Assembly: GCA_964036295.1 (NCBI GenBank) | Contig: OZ038466.1 | Location: forward strand, 2,170,001 to 2,234,000 | DNA from: Plumapathes pennacea | Lineage: Eukaryota > Cnidaria > Anthozoa > Antipatharia > Myriopathidae | Reading direction: 5' to 3' | DNA: 64,000 nt | Part shown: one piece after another, positions 21,214-34,000 of the stretch | How positions within the stretch are numbered: the stretch's first letter is position 1 | Layout: every line of letters starts with the position of its first letter | Made by a program: the position numbers and the translations under genes | Notes under the pieces: model-generated | Database searches by the model: none | What the model was told of the DNA's origin: nothing | Seen by the model: only the letters and a program-made list of their open reading frames with translations

Positions 21214-22902
21214 TTAGTGTCGCTTCTTACGCGCTCCCTGTTTCTGTCCGGCCCCGGTGGCCCCTCCTCCTTTGCTTGGTCCACCCCTCGCAATCAGCAG
21301 CCGCACTTCTTCTACAGTCAGCGGTTTGGCAGGGTCACATGACTGAAAGGCACTCTCATTCTCATCTTCGATGCAGGGAGGGATGATCGTGGTGTTGCTG
21401 TGCGGGGGAAGCGGCCCAGCTCCCTGTAGACCGTGCAACGGTGTCCCGGAGTGATCCTCGCCTGCGGACGCCTTGAGCTTTTGCAACGCTTTGATCTGAA
21501 GAAGCTCATTACATTTCTGTTCTATAATGCCCAGGTACTGGATGGCATTGTTGTCGTCCACAGTAACCCCTCCTCCAAGCATTTCCGTAATGGCTGCCCG
21601 GTCGCATTTTACAGCGGCGAAGGTTCCCTCGATGCGCGGCTTCAGAAGCTCCAAGACTTTCTTGTTGGCTTTGTAACTCTTCTTGATCTTAGCAGTTTCC
21701 TCCGTGACTATTGCCAGCTTCACTTCTAATTCCTTCATAATATCTTTTCTGCGCAGATCGTTCGCCACCCCTTCCTTCTTCATTTGTTCAGTTTCTCCGC
21801 TTAAAAATTTGATCTCCTCCTGAAGAGCCACGTTTTCGGCGTTCATGGCATTCACATAGTTGAAGAGCCCGAAGTTATTGTCCTCTTGCTCAATAAAAGA
21901 CTCCACAAGAGTCGTGGTGTCGTCAACTCCTGTGGCTTCCTTAATCTTCTGAAATATCTCCTCGTACTTGGTCGCCTCCAGTTTCAATCCAGCAACTTGG
22001 TTGACAAGCTTCTTCAACTCTCGCACTTTAATTTCCTCCTCGAGAATGCTCACCCGATCCTCAGATTTGGTCTTCATGAATTCTCTCAGCTTTCGATCAT
22101 GATCAATTATGCGCATTACGTTCTTTATCTCCTGGTTGTACGCGGCGAGATCGCGATCTGCTCGCTCCTTCAGGGACGCCATCCTGTGTTGCGCCTCGTC
22201 TCGTGCATTGAAGTGCGTTGTTGCCATTTCAGAAACCCGGTCGATCTCTTTTTTACCTTCAACGAGTTCGGTCCTCAAGCGTTTCTCGAGCTCTTGAAAG
22301 CGAGCCTTGTGGAGCTCGATGTGAGCAATGTACTCTCGCAGATGTTGGTTGTCCGCCAAGGCTAGGTTGAATTTCTTGCTGGCATTGTCCAAACGATTAT
22401 GCAGAACGCGCATGTGCTTCTGGTTGATGACTGTGATGGACTTGCTGGCATCCACTTGTCGAAGCCGTCCTCTGCCTTTGGATTTTTTGCGCTGTTGGTT
22501 TAACTTTTCCTTCTTGTCCAAGACTTGCACATCAAGCGCGGCGACTCTCGCTTTCTCTTTTCTGATTTCTTCTTGTACTTCTTCCTCTCTGTTCAAAAGT
22601 TGTCGCAATCGCTGAACGTTCTCGAAATCAAACACCTCGTTGTATTGGCTTCCAGCAACCTTGTTGAGTGTCACCAGCTCGTCGTGTTCGCTCAGTAAGG
22701 ATTCAATGGCAGCCTTCTGCCGCCTGATGGTATTTTCCGTCTCTTCGGTGTAGATCTTTCTGTCGTTGCGCATACAGCGATACTGCCTTTGCAAATCTGC
22801 TAGCTCTTGCTGCGCCTCAAGTTGGGCTTCCAAAGGATCAATTTTATCGTCGTCTCTAAGGCCAGGCATTCTGCTGGTTGTGAATTCAAAACTTGCGAGC
22901 AC
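21214..22902 (-). CDS. ODAD1: Outer dynein arm docking complex subunit, ODAD1/CCDC63-like
   Basis: An intronless 562-aa protein is almost entirely coiled coil from about residue 20 to 460, with no membrane segment or enzyme motif. The pattern of conserved patches is that of the ODAD1 (CCDC114)/CCDC63 family: the NTIRRQ segment near the N-terminus, the NRLDNASKKFNLALADNQ heptads, ALKER-like SLKERADRDLAAYNQEI, IDHDRKLREFM, and FGLFNYVNAMNAEN. These proteins anchor outer dynein arms to doublet microtubules in motile cilia, fitting a ciliated animal. The C-terminus (from about 480) is low complexity, Gly/Pro-rich and ends in a basic RKKRH. Two start codons are possible: the first ATG (22902) and the one 11 codons later (MPGLRDDDK); the first is given. 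Assignment to ODAD1 rather than CCDC63 is not certain. Confidence 0.82.
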   Translation of the reverse strand: MLASFEFTTSRMPGLRDDDKIDPLEAQLEAQQELADLQRQYRCMRNDRKIYTEETENTIRRQKAAIESLLSEHDELVTLNKVAGSQYNEVFDFENVQRLRQLLNREEEVQEEIRKEKARVAALDVQVLDKKEKLNQQRKKSKGRGRLRQVDASKSITVINQKHMRVLHNRLDNASKKFNLALADNQHLREYIAHIELHKARFQELEKRLRTELVEGKKEIDRVSEMATTHFNARDEAQHRMASLKERADRDLAAYNQEIKNVMRIIDHDRKLREFMKTKSEDRVSILEEEIKVRELKKLVNQVAGLKLEATKYEEIFQKIKEATGVDDTTTLVESFIEQEDNNFGLFNYVNAMNAENVALQEEIKFLSGETEQMKKEGVANDLRRKDIMKELEVKLAIVTEETAKIKKSYKANKKVLELLKPRIEGTFAAVKCDRAAITEMLGGGVTVDDNNAIQYLGIIEQKCNELLQIKALQKLKASAGEDHSGTPLHGLQGAGPLPPHSNTTIIPPCIEDENESAFQSCDPAKPLTVEEVRLLIARGGPSKGGGATGAGQKQGARKKRH

Positions 22903-23062
22903 TGTTTCACTGCTTCAGAAACGCGACCGTACTATGAACTGAAAAGAACGTAAAGTTTAGTAGAATGGCACGTTTTGCTTTGTGACGCAAGGATTCCGTA
23001 TACGTAGTGAAGCACGCGCGTGCATCGCGATCAGTCTGACCAAATGACGCAATTAAATGGTA

Positions 23063-23137
23063 ACAAACAAAAATAAATAAATAAATAAATAAACAAACAA
23101 ACAAACAAACAAACAAACAAAAATAAATAAATAAATA
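23063..23137. repeat. AAATA/AAACA microsatellite
   Basis: Runs of AAATA, then AAACA, then AAATA repeats lie between the divergent starts of the docking-complex gene and SORL1. Confidence 0.9.
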
Positions 23138-23166
23138 TACTAGCCGGCTGCTCGTTAACTGTCTTC

Positions 23167-23568
23167 ACTGATATCGAACAATTTTTTGCGATATTTTTAG
23201 CACTGCAACATGCAGCAAGTTTTTGAAAATGTTTTAAAAACTTGCTACAACTTGCGTGGATTTTGAACTGAACTGAATTGGGACTGTCTGGAACTCAGTT
23301 ATCTTTACTCTATCTTTACTCCCAGTGCATTTGCATTGCAGTTTTGAGTGTGTCTTGGATTCGGCTCAAAACCGCTTCATCACGATCATTTGCAAACTAC
23401 TGGACATCGCACGGCACTCGTTAATCGAGAGACTGGACTCCTGCAGTGGTGCTAAAAATATTTTAACACGTGGTTCTGCGTGTAGTTTATTCATGCTCGA
23501 TGATCTCGTGACATGTGCCGCGAGTGCTCCGGTGACGTCATACCAGGTCATGTGACCACCAGACGGAA
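23167..23568 (+). repeat. SORL1 5' flank, left copy of the duplication
   Basis: From ACTGATATCGAAC onward this matches 58463-58905 closely (TTTTTTGCGATATTTTTAGC, GCAACATGCAGCAAG, CTTGGATTCGGCTCAAA, GGTGACGTCAT). It marks the left border of the segment duplicated together with the first exons of SORL1. It probably contains the ancestral promoter region; a CRE-like TGACGTCA occurs near 23532 and in the other copy. Confidence 0.85.
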
Positions 23569-24774
23569 TATATAATGTTGTTTTTGTCGGATATTAAGCC
23601 CTTGTGCCAATTGTTTGCTGGAGAGTGAAGTTGTATGGGGCGATAACATGAGACTTAAGATGAGTGAAAAAAGAGAGGGGGGCGTGGTGTGGCGGAAAGT
23701 TAGTATGAATAATGAGAGATAAGAACAGGAACGAGTGGATAAAGGATAACTAGCGGTGACGGATAAGCGTGTTAAGGCTGTAGCAGGAATAGTGACTTAG
23801 AGGAGTGACGGAAAATTAGTGTAAAAAATGGGAATGTAAGAGAATGGGGGGAGGGGCACTTGAGAAGTGGAGAAGGGTTGTTACGTAACAATGTGAAATA
23901 GCAGCGCGCAGACACAACTGTGGTAGGAACAGAGCACGATAAAAGACCAGCGTGATAAAATAATAATGAAACAACGATATATGGGGGTAGGAAACGAGCG
24001 CTCTTAGGAGTGTTGATTATGTGACCATTTGATGAATCGCCCGTCGAGACAACCACGCCATTATCATCAGGGGCATAGTAGCGTGGCTGTCCATGAAGGT
24101 AAAAGTTCTGAAAGAGAGCTATTTGAATTTTAAATTTAAAGTATCGGATTATGCCTGGCTTTGCAGCTCATCATGGAGTTCGAAAGAACTTCAAAGTTCT
24201 GTCACAAACATGCAAATCTGAACTCAAGTCTTCCAAGTTTTTGGGTTCTCAATTTTTACAATCAATGAAAAGCTGCGACCACAAGTACTTGTCATAAATT
24301 GACAGCTTGATTTTCAGTCAGTGTGAAAGACTACAGATCGATGTTTTAGCGTTTTAGGATTTGTACGCGGTCAGATTTCGACCGTTCATAAGCGGTGTCA
24401 CCGTGAGTGTGAACGTCGCGAGCCGCTCGAACAGCCAATATGCGTGCAGTCACGCCGTACGTGTTTGTGAGCGAAGGGTTTACAACTGACAGCGACAGAA
24501 GCGCCGAGTAGTTTTTGATCCGTGACGCACGGCAAATTATTTCCGGAGTTCTGGAACCTACACATAGGGAGTGAAACACCTGTCACAGCTGAAAGGATTT
24601 ACCCCTCATATTTTACCTGGCCTTTTCTAACAGAAGATGCAGATTCTTGCAACCTTTTTAAGAAGATAATTTATATGATGCAGTAAGAATTATTCGGAAA
24701 CTCTTCATACAATTAGATTCCAGGTTCTCTCGGTCCAGGTGGTGCAGGCCGATGTGATCTAATGCTAACCGGAA
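23569..24774. mobile_element. 1.2-kb sequence present only in the left SORL1 copy
   Basis: Left copy: GACGGAA is followed by about 1.2 kb and then CGGAACTTTC. Right copy: GACGGAACTTTC is continuous (58899-58910). CGGAA flanks the insert on both sides (23564-23568 and 24770-24774), as expected for a 5-bp target duplication. There are no clear inverted repeats, LTR ends or poly(A), and no convincing open frame. A deletion in the other copy through CGGAA microhomology is the alternative. The insert ends about 50 bp before the SORL1 ATG, so it has separated the gene from its old upstream region. Confidence 0.6.
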
Positions 24775-24824
24775 CTTTCTGTACCAGTTTGCATGCAAGT
24801 TTATCATACTTTTGAAATGCCAAA

Positions 24825-25088
24825 ATGACGAGGAAGACATACAGTGTTTTCGTTTTCCTGGTTTGTGTTTGGTTTGAATCAGGGCTCAATCTTCAAGGAA
24901 GGGCAGACAACTTACGGCAGCAGCATTTGTTCGTGAAACGTCGTGTTCCCGTTCCAGGCGCTCCAAGGCGCCTTCAAGAGGTGACTCGGGATTTTAGCGC
25001 TGCTTCAGACAGCGACAAGGAATATGAAGCAAAGGAAGGGAGATTTCGAAGATCCTTCAATCCAAACACAATGCCAAATGTTAATGAG
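24825..25088 (+). other. SORL1: SORL1 exon 1: signal peptide and propeptide
   Basis: The ATG opens [17 protein letters not shown], a hydrophobic signal sequence. A basic propeptide follows, ending with EGRFRR before SFNPN. R-F-R-R fits the furin rule R-X-K/R-R, matching the known removal of the SORLA propeptide that otherwise blocks the VPS10 cavity. The exon ends in phase 0 at GAG before GTAAGT. Confidence 0.85.
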
Positions 25089-28000
25089 GTAAGTTGTGGC
25101 TAGTTTCTCCTCGTGGGACTCCTTTGCCCGAATTGTGTTGTGTGGAGAAGTTGTTGTTTTTCTGAAAGCCGCTTTTCGTTTACCATTGAATATGTCAAAT
25201 TCCATTCTTGATGGTCGAGCTACTGCGTGCTTACAGGTAGCAGAAATTACCTTATCGATAGCTTTGTCACGTCTGTAGTCTGATTTTTCTTTTATTATCG
25301 ACAAGTAACTATACACTCCAGATATCGAATTTGAAGTGAAGTCATGTTTCGACCTAACTTTAGTTCCGTGTTCGTAGACCGTAGCGCATCTTGATGGAGT
25401 CGACAGACTGTTTACAAGTTTAGATGTTCAATAGTTTTCTGCACTGTACCTAGCCTGCACTGTAGTTACTACGGTAAGATTATGTCAAATTATGAGTCTT
25501 TCAGTTTATTACGTACCACTAAAGTAATGATATTGCTGTTCTTCTGTAAATATTATGCATATAATGGCCTCAGTGGACAATTGTCTGAACGCTATTTTGA
25601 TTGAACCGTTGATACTTACAGTGCTGTTGCTGTTTAGATACTGAATCGTTGTTTGTTTTGTTTCTCGGAATGTAATCGGAGACTTCGGTAATTCGTGAGC
25701 TATTCGGATAGACTTCGTAAACACGTGCGTGGAGTCGAGTCGCCAGTTTATCATTGACCGCCATCTTGAGCTGTTCTCTTCCATATTAAACACACGTATT
25801 ACTATTGCCATCGTCGTTTCTTCAACAATTTTCTCTGCAGAAGTGTTGTCTTTTTTATATACGTTGTAATGACCAGTTTCTTTTTTGCTTCCCACTGCAA
25901 GCCGCAAAGTAGGGTGAACATCTGCTTTGTTTATGCATTGATCAGCTAAAACTGCACCAATCAGACAACCATGTCATGACCCCAAAATTTTAAGCCCTCT
26001 TTGACTGGCAAATACTTCTTACTCTAGATAACTTACTGATAGTGATGTGCCTTTTTTCTTGTCACAGCTTCATTTGAGGGATAGTCATTATCAAGCGTAT
26101 GTGCACTGGGCGGGTGATCACAGGGACACTATCGTGGTGCTTACAAGGGACATACGGCCCTCAGTAGGTAGCACTAGCCATGTGTGGATATCAAAGGATT
26201 ATGGACGGAGTTTTGTGAACAGGACAGACTCCTTTACCACCAGTTATAGAAGACCAGCCTTGATTAATTTGTTTTATGCATCACCAGTGGTTAACACAAG
26301 GGTGAGTAGATCAGCAGTCAGGAGTTATATTACAGACATTTACCAAACAAAAACTTATAGCTGCAGGTTGCATGTTCTATAATGCCCAATTAACCCATTC
26401 GCTCCTACGCACGCGTCGGGAAAAACCTCTACCTACCCTCCCCTGGTCAAGTTTTGTCAAATCTATTGTTGAATGAACCAATCAGAATCTGTGTTTTGCG
26501 CATTTTTTTGACAGCTAAACAAAGAGATCAGAAGACGATGAAGTTTCAATATATTTTCGTCGCGGCGCCATTCGCGCGTACGCCATTTGTTTTCGTACTT
26601 TCACGGACAAAAAATGCAACTTAATGCTGTCAAATGTGGAAGGTTATCTCCTCAAAAATAACTGGCGACTTATGAACAGATTTAAATTCTGAAAGAGCCT
26701 TCCACCGATGAAGACGAAAGGAGAGATGTCAGGTTTTTTGAACTTACAATGGCGGACGTACGAACGCGGATTCTTGTGAGCTTCTGATCTGTCCAAGGCA
26801 GTATGTTTCTTCGTTGTGTTTACCGGAGAAGGATTTGTGGAGTTATTGGTGTTGATAGTGACCATGAAACGAATCCGTAGGGAAGAAATATCGTTCAATT
26901 TCTTCGTGAAACTGACTTTGTTTATCACCACGTGGCGATGTACTTCGCACAATAATTTTCTGTCCGATTGCTAATTTTGCTTACAGACTTAATAGATTTG
27001 CTTTATCGAGATCGATCTGTGATTTTAGAATATCATTCTGAAGTTTAGAACCATTTCACTCAAGTTTGTATAGATATATTCGCTTTTCGTCTTCGGATGG
27101 ACGAACGCTGCGAACAAAATATTTCATTCAGTGATTTATAACTTCACATTTTATTGCCTTTTGAATTATTTTTTGTCCTTTTTATTACATATTTTGGTCA
27201 TTTATGTATTCTAGTTTAAAATAAACTTCAATTGGGAATGATATCTCGCTTCTGTAATTACTGAGCATTTGGTTTATTTTTGCGAGTCGCGTTGCGTCAC
27301 CATTCCCGTAAAACTCCCAGGAATTGGAGGTAGCTGCGCGCGTTTCTCCAGGAGTGAATGGGTTAAACTTTGTGCTGCCTAAAGGGTAGGTGGTAACCAT
27401 GGCAACCCCACCAAAGTAGGGGGAATGGAGGGTGGGGCAACAAACAGTGAGCTCTTTGCTGGCATATGCAGCAAGCAGACCACGTGCTCCGTCAGCATGG
27501 GCCACAACCCCCACTGCATCATGGGAATACCACCAACCAGCATTGTCTGGAGTCTACCTTAATTCACTGTTGGGGGAAGGAGGAGGGGAGGGTGGGGGAG
27601 ATGGATCAGTGAGGTAGCTCATAAGAATGGTTTAAGTTGTGCAGTACATGTATCTGTTGTATCTGTTGACATTAGCAACATTTTTATTTTTCCCTTTCTT
27701 TTCAGTATCTTTTTGTGGACACAGTGAACAAATTGATCTTCAGCACAGTAGATGACTGTGGCACTTTCTTCAGAAGGCAGGTGGTCTTCACTCCAGATGA
27801 CATCCTTTTTCACCCAACTAATGAGCAGATTGTGTTAGCATATGATCGATCTGTGAAAAAGGTGAGATTTAACCAGTCTACTGTACAACAATATTATTGC
27901 AGCACAGAATTACTGTCAGTATCTTTGGTTCCTCCTTTCGTTGGTAGACATCACAATTTATTACTGATAATGTTTTCAATGAAATCTAAGTCAATTGAAA

Positions 28001-31000
28001 TTCATACATATTATATTGTTTGTTTGCTTGTTGGCAGCTTTATGTTTCACAGAATTTTGGCTTCTCATGGAGCCTGAAGGATGAGTGGGTCAGGACATAC
28101 TACTGGTAATATAACAGTCAACAGTTGATTAGAGATAGCAACTTTGAAGTTCTACATTGTCCAATGCTACAGTAACATAGTTATCTTATTCAGCATCTTG
28201 TTGTCAAAGAAAAGGACCAGGCTCCCAATAAGATTAACCTGTGACCATCTTGTGCCTTTACCAAACAGTATTGACAAGTTTTTATTAATAACATGTGTGC
28301 TTCTTTCACAGGGGTATTCCACCTTTGGACAATGCAAACACTTTGTACATTGAGAGAGAAGAGCAGTCTGGTATACACATGAGTGTTTATTCTTACTTGT
28401 CTTTACTGAGATGGACAATTTATGATATCATGTAGGAGACATAAGCATGTAAACAATTTGTTGATATATTCCAGAATTGCACTCCAGTGCATTATCCATT
28501 GATTTGCAATACGCTGCAGTTTCATGGTGACAGTATTGTCCTTGTGTTTCCTTGAAAGGTGGCACCTCGGTTGTTGTGAAGACAGATTACTTTTCAAACC
28601 GTGCTGTGGTCTTGATCTCTGGAGTAAACGATTTTGAAATTTTGGATAACTACATGTTTGCAACCAAACCTGCAGTAAGTTTTAAAGGATTCTGTTGCAT
28701 AGTACTGTACTCAATCTTCAGTGTTTTGCATCTTTGGTTCACAATTTAGGATTATATGATGGTTATGTGACCGGGTCGAGGTTCGTGTTGTTATAAAAAC
28801 AACAGGAAATGATAAATGTGCTCCAGTAGGCTATTGATGTAATATATCCTGTGACTAAGCAATTTAATAACCATGCCAAGATACCATAACAAATGAGTCA
28901 TTGCAAAGAGGAAGGAACTAAATCTTACTCTGTACAAATAAGGGCTTTAAACTGATTAAACGTGGTTGAAACAACTAAGGTGTGCAGAATGACTAAGTGT
29001 GACACAGCATGAGTAATGGATCATGACTAAGGTAATTATACAGTAGAAATTGTGCACTTGGTCACAGTTAGAAAACCCAGCTCTGAGAGCAGCACAGCCT
29101 GGGCAAAGTCCTTTGTAGAGAGTATTGTCAAACATATTGCAAACCCAGATATCTCAAGTACATGTACATTGATGTTGAAACGTGACTTTGCAATTCTGTA
29201 ACAGTGCATGCTATTGTTTGTGCACGGAAGTTTCTTGAAGAGTTTACATTTTGAAAGCATGTTTTGAGACCTTTGTGTGTCTGTGTTCAGGCTTCAGGCA
29301 GTAGTTCACTGTCACTGATGGTCTCCAAAGATCGCTCCTCATTCCAAACAGCACAGATTGCTACAGCTCAAGAAACACAGGCAAGTGGCCTCTCCACTCT
29401 CCTCCACAATATTCATGGTGCATACATGAAACTAATATAGTGTACACATACATTACATATGGATTGTAGCTGGACAGTAGGTTGTGAAGGTCTGTTCATG
29501 AAGTTGTCGCTAAAACATATGTAGTTCAGTTAGATTAGATTATGAGTGAGTTGATGTATGTGTGTCACAAGAATGTTCTCATCAACAACTTTCCTTTGAA
29601 TGGTCATATTTTCTGTGCCTTTGTGTTGGAAATTATGTCATCACAGGACTTCTACATTGCTGATGCAAGTGAAAATCAGGTTTTCTTGGCCATTACCCAT
29701 GACCATCGAACATCCCACCTGTATATCTCAGATGCAAGTGGCATTCAGTACAGCTTGTCTTTGGAAAGAGTGTTGTTCTTTTCCACTGGCACAAGTAGTG
29801 CATGGCTCAGGTAAAGTCCCTTAATGTGTTGTAGCACTCCAGTGTATGAGTCTAGGAGGTTACTCCACAAAAATACAGCTGTATGTTTGCATATTGACTG
29901 GAAGAAACATTGTTGTGATCTCTTTCAGGCAGTTCCTAGATCATGACTTTGTGGATCTACACAAGGTTGATGGCTTGAGAGGTGTGTACATTGTAAGCCA
30001 GCTGTCTGTTGGACAGGTGGGACATCGCCGCATCTCTTCTCTGATCACGTTTGATAAAGGAGGAGAGTGGCAGAAGCTGAATCCCCCAACTGAGGATGCC
30101 AGCGGCGCAGCACTCAACTGTCACTTGGTTAGTTGTTTATTGATTTGTTTGGGGATGTGCACAGGGCAGCCATACCTTTATATATTTTGGGAGTTTAAGC
30201 AAACTAGGACAGTAACATCAATGTGAGGAAGCAGGAAAAAGTGTCGCCATATTCCTTGTCTTTAGTAACTTTGCCTGTTGTTAGGTTGCTCAATTTGCTT
30301 TGTTTTGGGAGACTCTATTGCTTTCATTGTCTCTTACTAAGAAGAATGACTGTCGTAAACTGTCATCACTAAAAAAAAGAAGCACTTGAAGTCGCATGCG
30401 AGAGCACAACCCTGAGATTAGGTCAATTTCACATATTCACATGTCATCGTCCTCTCCCATTGATCCTGGCTGCTTAAAGTCCCAATTCACAAACCTGCTG
30501 CCTAAAGAAATATCATCATCCAGGCAGTGGTACAGTACTTTCCCTCCCTGACCAGTTTAAATTGCATCTTCACCAACAGCCCAAATGTTCTCTGCACATG
30601 TCACAAGAATTTGGAAAATTCTATCCATACACTCGTTACAGTGCTGTCTTGTCCAGGAAGTCTGCACCCGGCATAATCCTGGGAATGGGTGAGATTACAG
30701 TATATATTACAAGAACTAAAGGCAACAGAGCAATAAATTCAAGATTTCTAGACGTAAAGAACAAGATTGAATTGGATGCGAGGGCCCCTTTAAGAATTGA
30801 TCCAGTAGTTAATTGATGTATGCTTGTTTATTTGTGCTGATTTCAGGATCTCTTGGACAATCTTTGAGGCTGAATGCAGCTGATCTATTTCTTTCATCTG
30901 ACGCCGGCCTCACTTGGCATCAGGTCAGAGAGTTTCACACACATCTTGAAATCTTTTATGTTAACATCCCTGATGCTGTTTTCATGAGACATTGGTCTAC

Positions 31001-34000
31001 CGCAAAAGGTTTCCTAAGGCACTTGGAAAAATTAGTTCAGAACAGTAGAAATATTGTCCATAGTAAATTTGAGTTTTCCTTTAACTATTTTAAGCATGAA
31101 TTTACTGTGGTGCAGGTACTGTAAGTACATTACCATGGTAAGTTAACCTCATGTAACATGGCGCTAGACACCTTTTTCTTTGACTTGAAACTGACTTTGT
31201 GTCTTATGTGTGAGTCACTGTGTAAGTGATCTGAGTACTGTGTAAGTGATCTGATACTCAGGTAGCAGCACTTAATGTTTCTTGCTGTTAATGTTTGTTT
31301 GTTTGTTTGTTTGTTTACAGATCCTGAAGGGCAAGTTTTACTACAACATTGGTGACCATGGAGGAATACTTATCGCTGTACCACGGGGCACTTACACCAA
31401 TCTCATCTAGTAAGTCAGGCCACTATAACAACTGAACAGCTTGACGGTGTGTCATTTCTGTGGCTGAGCAAGAATCAGGCTGACCAGGTGTTGACCACAC
31501 AGTTGGCCTGCTGCCTGTAATCGGTTGCTCTAGCCTTGATTGACTGGTCAGTCTCAGCTGCATGAATAGTGTTCCATGTTCAGCTTTACAGCAGTGTAAT
31601 GCAGCAATGCAAGAGTTGTCAGATCTTAGTTGTGAGCATCCTCAGAGACCTTGGGCTCTAAACCTGGTTGTCTCTTCAGTCACTTGCTTCACAACTCCGG
31701 AAAAGAAGGGGTGTCTCGAAAACTAAGACCTAAGACCTAAGACCTCGAAAACTAAGGCCGCGTTCACACTTGGTGCCCAAGCACGGTGACCGAGCACGAT
31801 TCTCGCTGAGAACTAGTGTGAACACACCTTTTTTTCAAGTGCCCACGCCAGAACTCGGGCACGGTGCCGGTGCCCGAGTACAAGGTCGAGACCTTGTACT
31901 CGGGCACTAAAGTGGGACCCGGTTCGCAGTGGGAATGCGTTTATTTTTCTTTTCATTTTTGCCGGTGCTCAGGCACTAGTGCTCGGGCACCAAGTGTGAA
32001 CGCGGCCTAAGACCCCCCCCCCCCAAAAATAACTGTTTTGCTTCGTAACTGCTTTTTACAGGAAGCCGGTCGACCGAGACGTCAAACAATGCGGTCCTTT
32101 TAAATATTTCGCGAACATTCCCCAGGGTCTTAGTTTTGAGATCTCAAAAAGAAGAAATGAAGTCTGAAACTCAGGTTACAGCTCAGTTGATTAAATGTTC
32201 ACGGTCTCACGGAGGCCATAACCACTTTTACTACTTGTAGTATTCTTTTATTTAGAGTTTCTCCCCTTGCCCTGTGAGAGTAATAATTATTGCGCCGTGT
32301 CTTATCGTTTTTGACTTGTCAGTCTCTATCTTTCACCGTTGGTCTTCTGGGAGTCTGATAATTTACGAATTGACTCACATCAAGACTTTCTCGCTCGAGA
32401 GTGTTCATTTGGCGAAGTTAACACATTTCAGCCGGTATTGAACTGCATAGACCGCACCAGTCTTGCCAGAAAGACCAAGACCAAAATTGAAGGGAACAAA
32501 GTACGAGAAGGATGTAACCGTGGTCGAAAGAATTATAAGCAGAAGCGGACCCTAGAAACATGTTAAGAAAGAGAACAGCGCATGAAAGTCCATACATAAC
32601 TGCACAACAATCGACGCTGCTTGACAACTGGGAACAGTTAAAACAGCAAAGCATCGCATAATCTCAATGAACATAAAGTCTTTGCGGTACAGGATGAGAG
32701 GATGTCTGCGAATATCGTGTTTCTATTACTACGATAAATTAATGGTCTCCATATAAAAAGAAAAACCCAGGCCGGATGAATTTATCAAAGGCATACATGT
32801 ATTTCCATATGTTCAAAGTTTGTTGTGTTTCTTTTCACAGCTACAGCTGGAATGAAGGGCAAACCTGGATGACTTACCAGTTCTTATATGACGACAGAAT
32901 GCGCGTGTACGGACTGTTGACGGAGCCTGGAGAACAGAGCACAGAATTCACCATATTTGGTTCGCACTCTGGCAGACATCGTTGGACTCTTGTACAGATT
33001 GAACTGAGGAAAGTGCTAGGTCAGTGTGCACTGTGACACGTTTTTAAGGTCGCCCACGAAGTGGGGCGAGCTTAGGGCCTCTTCATATGAGCCCGGTCGT
33101 ATGTGCATATGGGAAATTTCAGCCCGGGTAGAGTGTCTATAAAGCAAACGTTTTTGCCAATTCTGCCATTAAAGCCAAATTAAGAAGCAAGTACATTTCA
33201 GACTCGCATAGTTGAAACATTTTCATCCCGGTTAACCGGGCTTGAGTGTTCATATGAGAGAGCGGGCCAGCCCGGTTAACCGAGATCCCGGTCGCAAAGA
33301 CCGAAATAAGTTAATTCCAAATAAGGATTTTGTCAATTCCAAATTTGGGCATGATCGTGTTACGCGTTATAATAGCAGTTCTCCAAATAAGGTTTTTTGC
33401 GGGACCTTTTCTGGAACTCGTGGCGTCATTTTGGTGGTCAAGCATTCGAAGTTTGTTTGGTCACTGAGCCTAAAAGTTTCCGCGAATGTAGCTTACATTG
33501 TGATTATTAAGGCACGAAAATATAACGCCGTTGAGCGCGGACGCTGAAGTCACTGAAATTATAGGTCAAACTGCATGGCTATACTGTTATCATGAAGTGC
33601 AGCCATTTCGTTGTTTTTAAACGAAAACCAGCCGCTAAATGAGGGTGCAACAGCAGCTTGTGAACTTGAAATGTTTGACGAACGCTCGCGTTACTATTTA
33701 AACGGAGTGGTAAGGATAAATAAAGTCGATTTATATTCAGAAGCGACTGACCAGAGAACCGTCGCATATTCTTTTACGCAAACTTCGAAGACTATTGGAA
33801 AAAAAGAAACAACGTCGCTGTCACTTGTTCAAATTTTCATATTCCACAGCAATAAAAACTGTACACAAATGGAAGAAGAATAATGCGTGACCGAAACCGC
33901 AAGTCATGTCCTTGAACTTGAAACTCAGCCAAAAGAAGAATGGCACAGTTTTCTCTACATGTGTATTTAGTTTGAATGCAGCCCAGGCGTAGTACCATGG

